From Halichoerus grypus (Eukaryota; Chordata; Mammalia; Carnivora; Phocidae), in NCBI RefSeq assembly GCF_964656455.1, contig NC_135717.1, forward strand, positions 143,606,308-143,670,307: DNA of 64,000 bases, given 5' to 3'. The translations under genes were made by a program, and so were the position numbers. Under the pieces are notes generated by a model. It was not told the origin of the DNA. It saw nothing but the letters and a program-made list of their open reading frames with translations, and ran no database searches. This document shows, piece after piece, positions 24,675 to 36,651 of this stretch (the stretch's first letter is position 1; each line of letters begins with the position of its first letter).

Positions 24675-24750
24675 ATCACCTGAGCTGAGATCAAGAGTCG
24701 GATGCCAAACCAAGTGAGCCACCTGGGTGCCCCCTTTTGTGATAATTTTA

Positions 24751-27340
24751 AATGAAGTTTTGAAATCACCAGTAGATTACTTCTCATTTTGATTCAACCT
24801 CTCTGACTTTTATGTTAGATGTTATATTCGGAGATTTAGACCTCTAAGATGTATTTTATAAATGTTCTATCATGTGCAGTTATTATATATGAATTAAAGG
24901 GGAATCTGTTCCAAGGATCAGATTATCTAATAGAAAATTACATATGTACATTATACCTTTCTTAGGCACTTAGAGCATAAATTATTTCAAAGCGTTATTA
25001 TAAAATCAAAGCCAGTGTTATCCATTTGACCTCTTTAGCAATGATTATATGTCAAAGATAAAATGAGAAATACGGGATTCAAAGAAATGAGCTTCCTATA
25101 TAAGAGTTGCAGCTGTGTTATGAGATAGTCAACGTATTTTACAATGTATTACTTTCAATGTGCACTACCCCTTTTATGGTAAATGTGGTGGGGTGGGAGG
25201 GAGGGTGAGAGGAGATGGCTATTCAGTAGAAATAACCACTAAGGCTGGGATTGGGTTGGGGGAGGCTGTTAAGAATTAAGTATTTGGGCAGCACTGATGG
25301 AAGGGATAGAGAATATTTTGAAAATAGCTGTTTACTGATGGGAAAGATATTCTCCCACCCTAAATAGAACAAGAGACCATGAAATTAAGTTAAACAGGAC
25401 AGATTCAGATTTGACCATAAAAGAGATTTTTGGAGGAATGTCATTTTGTCGGGGTGGGGGGAAGGGAGGGTTAATAATAATTTGTCTGGGAAGCAGTTAA
25501 ACCACATTTCTGCTTGTAAATGGAGGAAGAACCATATGGCCTCTTCCAAAAGTTTCCACAGCTTCTGTGATGTGGGAAAGTTATATACCATGTGTCTGTT
25601 GACTTTCAAAACGTTAATAATATGTGGAGCCCAGAACCACCAGATTGACTTCATGAGTAAAATGTGCTTTAATATTGCACATGTATTTCCCACTCTCACT
25701 AGTTATTTCAGTTTCAAATACGTCTCTATATTTTACAGTTAGAAAATGGAATGAGGGAAGTTGACAAATCCAGAATAAACTGGTTTCAATCAAGAGAGAA
25801 ATTGCCATTAGCTTCCCCCGACATTTTACCTGGTTTTATTAAATGGGCCCGGAGATATCATTGAAATGAGACTTGTTTATTCATAGGTATGCAATTAAGT
25901 CAACAAACACTTATTCTACTTCAGTTCATAAACAGTCTTCATCACATTGATATGTATATTTATGCGCACATCAGGAGAAATAAGATATCTAATTCTTGTC
26001 TAATTTCAACAAGATAGATGCTCACTTCCCTGATAGCTTCAGTTACGCCAAGATCAGTTTTAGTCTTATCCCACCTGTGTCTGTCTTCAAACTCCTTTCC
26101 ACTGTGGATCTTCTTCCCAAATCATTTAGATGGGGCAGCTCTTTTCATCTAACAAGTTACAAAGTCTAGTTTTGGGTACATTTACGTCTCTCTGCTTACA
26201 TTGTAGTATGTTTTGTGTTGTACTTCTATTTTGAAAATGTTAGATAAATCAGAAAAAAATGTATTTCTGAAGTGGTTACTATTTTTTTTTTCTTTTTATT
26301 ATCTTGTATAAGTCTCCATGCTTAGAAGACAAAGATGATTAGTAGAATCTACTTGTTTACTAACTGTTGGTGTGGGATAGTTTTCACCTAGCCTAGGATC
26401 ATCTAGTTGGGCTAAGCTAAGCTGTATTTACAGTTTTTCCATACTTGGGGCATTGTTACTCATCACAGTCCACAATCATCCTTAAACATTAGTTTTTGAA
26501 TGTGTGTATATGCACAGTGTGTGTGTTTCAGAATCACAACCAGAAAAGGATGGGGGGGGAGGTGTGAGGCATGGGCAGGAACATAAGTGGCTCTTGGCTA
26601 TAAAGAAAATCAGCTTGAGTACTTTAGGTTGGGGAACATCAAAACCTCTGGGAAATTCCACTTAAGTATGTTCTCTGATTCCAAGCATGTTTATTTTTAC
26701 TCACATTTCTTTGTGGGGGTATCCTTTGCATGGATTTATAACTATAATTATTTGAATTGTGGGACCACACACTAAAATTGCATCTCCTCCAGAGTAACTG
26801 GATTCCTGGGGCTTTTCCGGAAAACTCAGCTAATCTAACCACACTGGCCCACATTCCTACCTGGGAGTATCAGCTAGGTAGACTGGGAGGTGCCACCATC
26901 AGAAGGATGTGCCCTTGCCCCACCCCAATCATCACATTCTTCATAATCCCCTTCGGTTATTTCGACAGCTGGTTTCTTCCATTTCTATTATCCTTTTAGG
27001 GATCTATGTTTCTGATCGTTGGCTGATCTCATGGGGCTATGTTTTTCTAAATATATATTGAAACATTAACCAAAAGCTATGTTTGTGTATGAATCTTTAT
27101 TCCCTCCCTCTTCTAATTTTCCCGTAACATCTCACCATCTTTTTTGTTTCCTTATTTTTTCCTCTACTCCTAACTCCTTGATATCTATCAGAACTCCCAC
27201 ATATTTCTATCTGCAGATAAAATTATATTATATTTGATCCTAAAGACAAGTAAAAGTTGGGCAGATCCTGAAAAATTAGTAAATTGGTAGATTAATTTCT
27301 TATGAAAGTCCTATGTCCTTGTTAAAGAAAAACGATTATT
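24751..27340. other. Intronic sequence, no gene recognised
   Basis: Holds a G-quadruplex motif (25190-25205). Open frames up to about 100 codons on both strands near 25385-25742 overlap each other and lack splice context; I treat them as chance. Confidence 0.45.
25190..25205 (+). other. G-quadruplex-type motif
   Basis: GGGGTGGGAGGGAGGG: four G runs with one-base loops, in a strongly purine-rich neighbourhood. Confidence 0.85.
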
Positions 27341-27346
27341 GACACC

Positions 27347-27640
27347 TTTTTTTTTTTAAGGTAAGCAAGACTTTATTCAGGATTATTTTGATTAGTCACA
27401 ATGAGGGGAGAGATGGGGTTCCACCTCAAATACAGTAAAGATACTGGGGATTTATAGCCAACAAGTGTGGGGGATGAAGAACTTGATCATTTAGCAAGGG
27501 TGGGGAGATTCTCACTAAGTGAACTTAGCAGGATTTTTGCTATAGCTGGGCTAGGCAGGTGTCAGAGAAGGCCCAAGGATCAGGCCTAGTCAAAAAGAGG
27601 GCTCAGAGGACCCTGTCTCTTTTTGGCCAAGGAGCAATGT
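27347..27640 (-). mobile_element. Possible 3' end of a polyadenylated retroelement or retrocopy, minus strand
   Basis: On the minus strand, AATAAA (27372-27377) is followed 15-20 bases later by an 11-base A run (27357-27347). Upstream minus-strand sequence includes an unbroken 121-codon frame at 27955-27590. I do not recognise the protein or the family, and no clear target duplication was found. Confidence 0.35.
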
Positions 27641-28855
27641 TTTCATCCTGGTTGACATTATTCTCCCAGGCGGAGCTGTTATAAATGCTAAATTTCCATC
27701 ACTGGATAATGTCAGAATCAAGAGTTTCTCTTTATCACTTGAGAAGAATTTATTTAAATATATTGCTGTAACATCATCTTTGACAACAAGCAGTAGAATA
27801 GGGCTGAAAAGAGTGACATCTTTAAGATGGGGAAAAATGTGTACGCTACACAATTTTTCAGTCTTTGTCTTATCATCTGTTATTTCCTTGAATATCAAGT
27901 GCCAACAAATGGCTACTGTGATACTCAAGAGTTTTAGAAACGATCCTGAACCCACATTATGGTTACATCAAAAATTAAAATTGTAGAGAATCCAATTTCT
28001 TAAGAATAGGAGATTTATATTTGACCAACTCTCTCATCGTTCCTCCCTGGTTTTCATCTCTATTTTTTTGTTTTCACTTTCTTAAATGGTCTCCACTGAA
28101 ATAACACCCAGAAATGCAGCTTTACAATGTATGCACATTTTCTTTTTGAAGAATAAATGGCAAGTTATGGAGGGCAAATGTGGTGTCATGAGAGATCTGT
28201 GATAAGAGAGTTTGAAATGGTCACACAATGATTAAATTGGTTTCATCTAAAAAGTAACTTGCCCAGTTTAGGAATGCTGAATTTTAAAGATAAGCAGTTT
28301 TGAAAAAATTTTTTAAATGATTTACCAAATAATTTATATAAGATACTTCTAACAATTCGTGACTAAAAAAAAATAAATAAATAAGTGCTAAATTACATGC
28401 AGAAATAATAAACTGTGTTTTTGAAAGTGTGATATGGCAGATTTCAACAAATTCAAGAATGGATGTTAAACATTATTACTACCTCTATCCATCAGTTGTT
28501 TTTTTTTCTTATTGCTCAATCTAAGGTACTCTATCCTTATCTACTGAAGTTTTTCATCAAAGAAGAGATAGCTGAATCTTCCTCGTGGAATCTATTCTTA
28601 TGCCAACTTATTTCTTGATTCCACTTATGATTTTCATTGGTTGTTTATATAAGAATACTAATAAAACCCACAAAAACAAACACCTAAAAATCCTCAACAT
28701 ATATTATGATTTAGTTTCCTATGTGACAAATTCTCTTAAATATATAGTGCATTTTCCACTATAATTCCAGAAACCAATGATTGTTTCTCTTGAGAAGTCT
28801 CAACTATCTTTTCCCAAAGGGTTATATTGTATGTTAAATTTTTGTAACCATAGGT
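27640..28855. other. Intronic sequence, nothing recognised
   Basis: AT-rich, no repeat family identified. Confidence 0.4.
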
Positions 28856-29073
28856 TTTTTTTTTTTTTTAAGATTTTTTTTTTTTTTTTTTAGTTTATTC
28901 ATTTAGAGAAAGAGAGACAGCACAAGCAGGGGAAAGGGCAGAGAGAGTATGTCAAGCATACTCCGTGCTGAGCACAGAGCCCAACACAGGGCTTGATCTT
29001 AGGACCCTGAGATCATGACTTGAGGCGACACCAAGAGTCAGCTGCTTAACCAGCTGTGCCACCCAGGCTCCCC
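28856..29073 (-). mobile_element. CAN SINE, antisense, diverged
   Basis: T-rich start, GA-rich middle, ACCAAGAGTCAGCTGCTTAACC and a closing CCACCCAGGCTCCCC. Duplications are not clear. Confidence 0.88.
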
Positions 29074-29744
29074 TGATCATAAGTTTCTTCTCATTTCATT
29101 GGCTGTGCTTTCACTTGTCCACAACTGTGCTCTCAAACTATCAGCAAATCAGACCTGCGATAATAAATAAATCCATAATATAGGTTGATACATCTTCCCT
29201 CATGATTAGTTGCATTACTAAAATGATACCAGGCATTACAAAAAACTATTCGGAAAAATATCAGTATGAAGCTGATAAAAGGCCAAAGGATTTTTAAGGT
29301 GCATTTCTGTAGGTCACTCTTCTTAAGTTCAAAATACATGGACATCTATTTTAATTTAATTTTTTTTATGGAGAAAGATTCCTATTAAGAATTTATAACT
29401 TCTCACTTAAATTCAGTTACTTGTCGCCACTTTAATATGTCATTTTTTTTTAAATATGGCATTAGTAGGCTTGTATTGAGAGCTATAGATTCCTCAGGTC
29501 TTGGGGATGGAATTATTTTGCTCCCCAAGAATTAGGCACTTTATTCATTAGTCTTGGAAATCTTTACTGGAGATATGTGCATGTGCTGCGTTTTCTCTTC
29601 GTTAAATAACACGACATTATCATTTTATTTTGCAAGATGCTGATTGACACAGTGACTCCCAAGCATTTGCTCCTTGTAGGGAACTTCCATGGAGAGTAGA
29701 CGATGGATCATACCCTAAGCATTCTACTATCATATCATTGCTTT
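29074..29744. other. Intronic sequence, nothing recognised
   Basis: No repeat or gene identified. Confidence 0.4.
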
Positions 29745-29758
29745 AAGCCCGTCATTTA

Positions 29759-29976
29759 GGGGCCCCTGGGTGGCTCGGTCGGTTAAGCGTCTGCCTTCGT
29801 CTTAGGTCATGGTCCCAGGGTCCTGGGATCGAGTCCCGCATCGGGCGCCCTGCTCAGTGGGGAGCCTACTTCTCCCTCTCCCTCTGCTGCTCCCCCTGCT
29901 TGTGCTCTCTCTCTCTCTCTCCCTCTCTCTCATTCCCTCTCTTTCTCTCTCTGTCAAATAAATAAATAAAATCTTT
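29759..29976 (+). mobile_element. CAN SINE, sense, full length
   Basis: Well preserved A-box (TGGCTCGGTCGG) and B-box (GGATCGAGTCCC), long CT repeat, AAATAAATAAATAAAATCTTT tail. Target duplication AA(G/A)CCC(G/A)T(C/T)ATTTA lies at 29745-29758 and 29977-29990. Confidence 0.95.
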
Positions 29977-30269
29977 AAACCCATTATTTACATGTGAATG
30001 TGAATAAACTGGGTCTCCATGTTTGGACATTAGGTACCTTTTTCACATACACCTAATGATGTAAAAAGAAAAAAAAAAGAGCATTCACCTAAATGGGAAT
30101 AATAATATTGGAGAGTTTAAAAGTTGATAACTATTCTAGATCCATATTTCTAGGTATATGTTTATTAATTACTTGAAAATTCTGTCTAACTTGGGCACCA
30201 GAAAATGGTCTTTTTTTTTTTTTCAATTAGAAAATGTCAGCCTAACAACATCTGTACTAGTTGAACATT

Positions 30270-30412
30270 CAAAGTTAAGTTCTACCACATTTTTACAGAT
30301 GGGGATATTGAGGCAGGATAACTTCTGCAGGTTGCCACGGCTAGTTGTAGAGCCAGAATACAAAGCCAGGCAGTCTGGTTTCAGAACCTGTGTTCTTAAC
30401 TTTCTGCTTCTT
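30270..30412 (-). mobile_element. MIR SINE fragment, antisense
   Basis: TTTTTACAGATGGGGATATTGAGGCAGG and CCAGGCAGTCTGGTTTCAGAACCTGTG, the reversed MIR core and 5' part. Confidence 0.8.
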
Positions 30413-30689
30413 TTATGATTGCCTACCAAAAATTCAATCATGATCACAAATAAAACCTCAGACACTGAAATCAAAGGACAATTTGTATTTAAAATGTGAT
30501 TCAAATTGTCTAGAATGTTTGTGTACTAATCATTTTGAGGAGAAGTGCTGTTTAGCAAAATTGACAAGTTCTTAAGGTTAATTCATAGACCCTTGAACAT
30601 ATGCTTATATCCACCCCACTTCGCATGGTCTGTAGATACCAGTTGGAGAAACCCTGGAGAAGTAAAATGGTACAGACTTTAAATGTAGA

Positions 30690-30790
30690 GAAGCAGAGTG
30701 CCTATTATATGTCAGTTTCTAAAATAGGCTCCAGGGATAGAATGAGAAACAAAGATGTTGTGATCCCTGCCCTCTCAGAAATGTAGCAGA
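30690..30790 (-). mobile_element. L2 3' end fragment, antisense
   Basis: CCTATTATATGTCAGTTTCTAAAATAGGCTCCAGGGATAGAATGAG and ATCCCTGCCCTCTC match the reversed L2 3' end. Confidence 0.6.
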
Positions 30791-31231
30791 TGTAGGCTTA
30801 GCATTTAATTGTTCCTTAATTTTTTTCATGAGTGGTATATCTAGGTTATGAGCCTTGAAAGTTTGCATCTTCTACAGCTTATACAACAATGACTGACAAT
30901 GCATGAACTCAATCACCTTGTCATGTTGTGTGTTGAAAGCCTGTTTAAGGACTTCAAGAAACATAGCAGACAAATTACTATTTTGTATTGCTTGAAATGT
31001 ATTGATTACTTTGCCCTTGACTGGTTCATACAATCACAGCAAATGTGCTGCTCATTTTCTTGTAAAGAAAATTTATTTCCTTTTCTTTAATAAGTCCTTA
31101 GAAAATTTGAAGCAAGCAAAATGATTTAGTGAAATGTTGTTTTAGGACTTGGAAGGCCACTTTGGACAATAGGTTCTTTACTTACTTGGCAGTTTCTTTG
31201 GGAAGTTTTGTTCTTACTGAATTTGTTTTTA

Positions 31232-31437
31232 TTTTTAATCTTTTTTAAAAGATTTTATTTATTTATTGAGAGAGAGAGACAGAGAGAGCAGAGGCAGGGG
31301 GAGAGGCAGAGAGAGAGGGAGAGACAGACTCCCAGCGGAGCTGGGAGCCCGACATGGGGCTCGATCCCAGGACCTGGACATCATGACCTGAGCCGAAGGC
31401 TGAGATGCCCAACCGTTTAAGCCACCCAGGCGCCCCC
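31232..31437 (-). mobile_element. CAN SINE, antisense
   Basis: Near-consensus, ending AAGCCACCCAGGCGCCCCC. A perfect 15-bp duplication CTGAATTTGTTTTTA lies at 31217-31231 and 31438-31452. Confidence 0.95.
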
Positions 31438-31452
31438 CTGAATTTGTTTTTA

Positions 31453-32540
31453 AAATAAGGATTGTGGTAGAATGACATGGGTGTATCATATCAGATTTTA
31501 TTTTGTTTCTACTATATATGCTTATTATGATCTGGAGATATATTTGAGAAAAAGTTCATATATTAAGGTGATTGTGATTTCATGCCCAGTAAAAAAAATG
31601 TTTAAATACATAGGAATCTAAAATTTCCCTACATAAAGTAAAGCAGTATACATTCTTTTAAAAAAAGTATTCCTTGAAAAGAAAAAAATAACCTCCTTAG
31701 AAATATGCTAAATTGATTGTAGGTTTTTAAATTGTTTGATGAAGTTATATTAATAGAGTATTACAGCAAAAAGCTTTTATTTCTTCAGAACTGATCTTTT
31801 AGTCCTTACTATTTAATTATTGTACTTCTCTCATATATCTAAACTGAAGTAGCTGGATATGGTGAAGATGTCTATATAGTAGGAACTACTGCATGAAGAT
31901 ATTATACCACTCAATTCCTTTTAAAACTTGGGTTTGAATTTTCAGTTCTGTTTTAATGGAAATTTATTCCCTCTTCAAACATGTGCATGCTTTAGCATAC
32001 ATGTGCATACTAGAACATGCTAAGCTCTGGAAATAACCAGAGCTCTGGCAGATGGGTGTTGGTAGGAGCCTCAGAACAGGTCAGGGTCCCTTGGTGAAGG
32101 CAGGAATACAGACAAAGCACTATGATACATACCATCACTGAAGTTTGACCATCAAAGGACAATTCATTATTGCACGTTTTGAAGGCCTGTGTTGAACAAA
32201 AAGTTTTGATAAGATAATAGTACATAATGCCAAATGATCCTTGGTGTAGTATAGACAATGCTTTTCAAACATATATCAATGTTTAAAATTTTAATATGTT
32301 TTAGGAATAGCTATAGTTTAGCCGTTATATGTTATATTTCAAAACTATATATCTTAATAATGAATATATATATATTAATAGCATCAAAATTTAGTAAATG
32401 CTGAGACATCAACTGTATTCTGCTTATGATATGACAGCACTTAAAAAAAAAAGTTGTATACGTCACTGTTTTCAGAGGAGCTAGCAGGCTCTTCAGGGAA
32501 CTCCTAGTGAAATCAGGTCTTACTCACATGCCCCAGGAGG
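31453..32540. other. Intronic sequence, nothing recognised
   Basis: AT-rich, no repeat family identified. Confidence 0.4.
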
Positions 32541-32544
32541 CAAT

Positions 32545-32775
32545 ATAGCTTTGGCCGTTTGGGCTCCGGGATCGAATGGTGTGCGTACTAAACCAGGCTT
32601 CACCACCTCTGGCTCTAGGATCTTGGATAGGTTGCTTACATCCCTAACCTTCACATGCTCACTCTATGAATGGAGGTAATAAGAAACACCTCAGAGGGTT
32701 GGTTATGGAACTTCACAACACGTATAAAACACTTAGATGCTGCGTGATCCGTAGGAAGTGCTACATTATTTACAT
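32545..32775 (+). mobile_element. MIR SINE fragment, sense
   Basis: GGCTCCGGGATCGAATGGTGTG, CACCTCTGGCTCTAGGATCTTGGATAGGTTGC and CACTTAGATGCTGCG follow MIR order. Confidence 0.7.
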
Positions 32776-32899
32776 TACAGGAATATGTCTATGTACTCTT
32801 AACATAGAATAAATTTAAATAAAGAAGTCAGTTCCACTTCTCAGGCCCTATGGACAATGAGCAGATTGGTGTTGCCCATCTCAGGCTCAAGCACGCTCC

Positions 32900-33295
32900 T
32901 TCCTCAGGACATTTATCCTCACTCTTTCCTGCAGCTCTCATGCTTTTCGTCCAGACGGTAGCATCGCTTGTTCAGGTGTTATCTTAAATACCTGCTCAGA
33001 TAGTACCTTATATCAGGAAGACTTCCCTTCCTGCCCAATATGAAACACTCCTGCACCCCTGACATGCCCTATCTCTTTTACCCTGCTGTATTGTTTTTTT
33101 TTTTCCCCTTGGCACTTATCATCGTCTACACTCTATGTATTTCCTTCTGTATTTGCATCATCTGCCTCCGCTCTCTCGAACGTGAGCTCTGTGATGGCAG
33201 GGACTTCATTCCCTGTAGCGTGCTTGTCCCAGTGTGCAAAGTGGTGCATGGAACAGTCGGTGCTCAGTCAATATTGTGAAGGAATTCACGCGAGA
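32900..33295 (+). mobile_element. L2 LINE 3' end, sense
   Basis: TTGGCACTTATCATCGTCTACA, GAGCTCTGTGATGGCAGGGACTTC and TCGGTGCTCAGTCAATATTG are the L2 3' end in order. Confidence 0.8.
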
Positions 33296-35197
33296 CTTCT
33301 GTCCTCTCAGTCTGTGCTGGCCTCCTGTCCTTTCATATTGTGGCCAGCTTGTGGCACGGAGTGAGGTTCTAGTGCTTTAAACAGTAAAACTTGGCCTCCG
33401 AGTGCAAGCCAACCACACAGCATGGACTGCTCAGCACCAAACACGTCGCTCTTTTACAACCCTGGAAATCAAACCAAAACACAACCAGCCTGACTGCCAA
33501 GAACACATTGAGAGGCTGTACGGTAGCTGAAGAGCCGTTTGAGTGATTTTTAAGAGATTTTCAAGCGTGGTGTTGAGTTTTAACTCTCATTGACAGTGGA
33601 AGCTTGAAATCTTCTCTCCCAATCGCTGACATGCATCCCCCTGAGTCTCTTGGTTCACTCAGTCTCTCTACCGGAGTATCAGGGGACAGTGATCACAGTG
33701 AACTGGGAGCTCTCATTGTAAATGAATTCATACTCCCATGAAATTCAGAATCACTCAGGTAGTTGGGTCTCTTACTAAGTCTTTATACATTCAGATTCTA
33801 AAACTCAGCCTGTGGTAGAAGTGACAACAAATCTAATAGAATAAACATATATAAACCTTTGGGACAGCTGCTACAGAGCTCTATATTCTAAATAAAATAC
33901 ATTTGCTATTTATTATCTAGAAAGCAGTTTAACTCTTAAACTCCATTCCTTGGCCTGATGGTGTGCATACTTCACAGGCCTCATCTGACTCCGAAAAACA
34001 CAAACTAAATAATAAGGTAGAAGCTGGTTTTATGAACCCATTCAGACTTGCCTGAAAACTTGCCCCGGGTTTTTGAAAAATTGACCCCTAAAAGGCCATA
34101 CCTCCTTCCCAACAGGCAATTTACCCTGTAAAAGATTTCTTTTTTAAAAAATGACAGAAATATAGCAATGCTGAAAATAAGAGTACGTGAGAAAATTTAG
34201 GATATGAGTAAGGAGCCATTAGTCAAGTTTATGAGGGAAAAAAACCCTACATTTAGTTCCCTGTGCTCTTGTCTCTGGGTGACTGTTTTCGTATTTGTAG
34301 CCACAATGGGAGGAAAACACCAGTGGGAAGGAAGTGACAAAAACAGTAGGGGAGGCACCTATCCCGAGAGCAAAAGTGCCCCAGGGAGCTGACATGACAA
34401 GCCATGGCCCTGGGGATCAATGAATTTGCATCAGCCATGAGAGAAAAGCCATAGTCTCTAAAAGAGAAGTAGCCTGCACTTTAAGAAACCTAACTGTGGT
34501 CAAGAAATAATTTTAAAGATGAAAATAACAAATTAGCTCAACTGGTATGCATGCTTTCCAGGGAGAGTATCTTTTTCCAGACTTTTTCTGCCTTTAGTGT
34601 GTCCAGTCTGGTGGTGAGTCTGTTGGGTCAGAAGCAAGGGCTGGAGTGCTAACTGCACCTCCTCTGTGGGGTTTGGTTGTGATGTTTTTATTTTCCTGGG
34701 GTCATTGAAACAACACCCTGTCCCTGGAAAAGAGCACTCGATTTTAGCCTCCTCCACAATTTACATTTGTTATTTGTTCTCCCGTGAGTTACACTGATTG
34801 AAGAAAACTAAAATAAGGGGGTGGGGATCAGGGAGTGTGGTTCCTTTTTTTTTTTTTTTTTAATTATGCCTTTGAGAAAATGTCTTAATGGAGTTAGTAT
34901 TTGACCACATTTTCCCTAACAGAGAAGGTTTGCCAAGCATTATCCTTTATCTACCTTACCTTTTTCTCATAGCTTTTTAATTTGCCACAGAGAGAACGTA
35001 GGTTTTTTTTTTTTAATTATGGTCACAACTAGTTTCCATCATGCTACAAATAATTTGACATCCTAGATTTCTCTTTGGGACTTCATTTGTTGTTTGAAAC
35101 CCTATTCATAAAACAGTAGGAAAATAGTGGTATGCATTTATTTGAATTGAGAGGAATGTTTCGTATGCCTTGAAAATATTGCCCTCTGTGGCTATCA
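33296..35197. other. Intronic sequence, nothing recognised
   Basis: Contains a T run at about 34843-34860 and a G-rich patch near 34817. Confidence 0.4.
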
Positions 35198-35213
35198 AAA
35201 ATAAAGTGGCATG

Positions 35214-35314
35214 GTATAGAATTGTTGAATCACTGTGTTGTACACCTGAAACTTATATGGCACTGTATGTTAACTATAATGGAATTAAAATAAAAAAAAA
35301 CTTAACAAAGAAAA
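35214..35314 (+). mobile_element. Very short L1 3' tail (about 101 bp)
   Basis: GAATCACTGTGTTGTACACCTGAAACTTATATGGCAC to an A-rich end. A perfect duplication AAAATAAAGTGGCATG lies at 35198-35213 and 35315-35330. Confidence 0.9.
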
Positions 35315-35741
35315 AAAATAAAGTGGCATGAAAAATAGAACCCACAGAAAGAAATTAACATTTTAGAAATTAACCATCTGTTTGAGCTCAGTTAACAAAA
35401 TATCCTGCAAGGCCTCCCTTAACATGATATTCCTGAACTGTTCCTGGAAACAACAGGGTGAATTTACTATCCAATTGAAACTGATAAGAAAGTTGGCTTT
35501 GACTTTCATTAAATAAACCCAAGATTCTACATCCACTCTGGGACTCTTTGTTTTAAGTTATCTATAATTTTCTTGCTTACAGTCAATGCTAATAAATTTT
35601 CTACCACAGCGAAGGCAATAGTGGTACAGTTCTATTAGATACTGTTATTATGTTTTTTAATCTACCTGCTGTCATTGACCTTGAGCCCAAATGTTATTTG
35701 TTGAGAATAAAAACACTAGTCTTGCCTTTGTGTAATACAGT

Positions 35742-35912
35742 GGGTCTCAGCCCCAGCTGCATTAGAATCACCAAGGGAGCTTTTGAAATGTACTGAACCC
35801 TGGGTCTTAGCGGATACTCTGATTTTAATTGGTCAAAGATGGAGCTCATCGTCCTAGTTTTCAAAGTTCCCCAGGTGATTCTAATGTGCAGTAAGATCGT
35901 GGACCACTAGTT
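35742..35912 (+). mobile_element. MER5-type hAT element
   Basis: CAGCTGCATTAGAATCACCAAGGGAGCTTTTGAAATG, a central palindrome-like part, and TCCCCAGGTGATTCTAATGTGCAG. The two ends are inverted relative to each other. Confidence 0.85.
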
Positions 35913-35954
35913 TGAAGGCCATTCTGTTCTCGATTGGCTTTGCTTCCCTCAGTC

Positions 35955-36130
35955 AGTTGCAGCAAAGCCATTTACTATGTGATCTTGGGTTTGTATTTTC
36001 ACCTCTCTTTCAATTTCCTTATCTGTCGGATAGGGCACTAAGAGTACTGAAATCATAAAATCATTTTGAGAGTGAGTGAGTTATTGAATTTTAAGAATTG
36101 AGAATAGTGCCTGAAACATAAGTTGTGCAA
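35955..36130 (+). mobile_element. MIR SINE fragment, sense
   Basis: ATGTGATCTTGGGTTTG, TCAATTTCCTTATCTGTCGGATAGGG and AATAGTGCCTGAAAC. Confidence 0.75.
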
Positions 36131-36651
36131 TCCAGGTTAGCTGTTCTGAGCATTATCATCTCAGTTTTTAAAATCCAGTGATAATTCTCAGGCTTTGGAT
36201 TGCTCCCTTACGTATACTTCCTAACTTGTGCTCTTCTGAAACATCTGCGCATTTGTGCTTTCACCGTACAAGCATACCGCATTTTATTGCCCTTCCCTTT
36301 ATCGCACTCCTATATTTTACAAATGGAAGGTCTATGGCAACCCTACATCAAGCAAGTCTGTCGGCGCCATTTTTCCAACAGATTTGCTCAATTCATGCCT
36401 CTGGTAGTTCTCACAATATTTCAGACATTTTCTTCATTATTTTTTTATGGTGGTCTGTGTCTGTGACCTTTGATTTTACCATTGAAATTGTTTGGGGGCC
36501 CCACAAACCATGCCCGTGTGAGATGGCGAACTCAATAAATGTATGTGTTCTGAGCGCTCCACTGACTGACCATTCTTCCATGTCTCTCTCTCTCTTTAGC
36601 CTGTTTCCCGAGACACAACAATATTGAAATGAGGCTAATGAATATTCCACA

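Larger units (their letters stand above)
24309..24734 (-). mobile_element. Older CAN SINE, antisense, split by a nested insertion
   Basis: Left part about 24309-24402, right part about 24675-24734 ending GAGCCACCTGGGTGCCCCC. A 16-bp target duplication TTTTGTGATAATTTTA lies at 24293-24308 and 24735-24750. Confidence 0.85.

Noticed and set aside
25385..25742. Overlapping frames of about 100 codons on both strands
   Set aside because: Two strands open over the same bases with no motif on either; expected by chance.
27590..27955. 121-codon minus-strand frame as a functional gene
   Set aside because: No recognised domain or promoter. Kept only as a possible retro-copy to check.
28856..29073. Possible tRNA gene in the SINE heads
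   Set aside because: The tRNA-like head belongs to CAN SINEs; acceptor pairing and anticodon arm are not maintained, so none is called as a tRNA gene.
36178..36627. 149-codon open frame at the Tigger1 left end
   Set aside because: It crosses the transposon boundary at 36269 and is in Tigger1 5' non-coding sequence.
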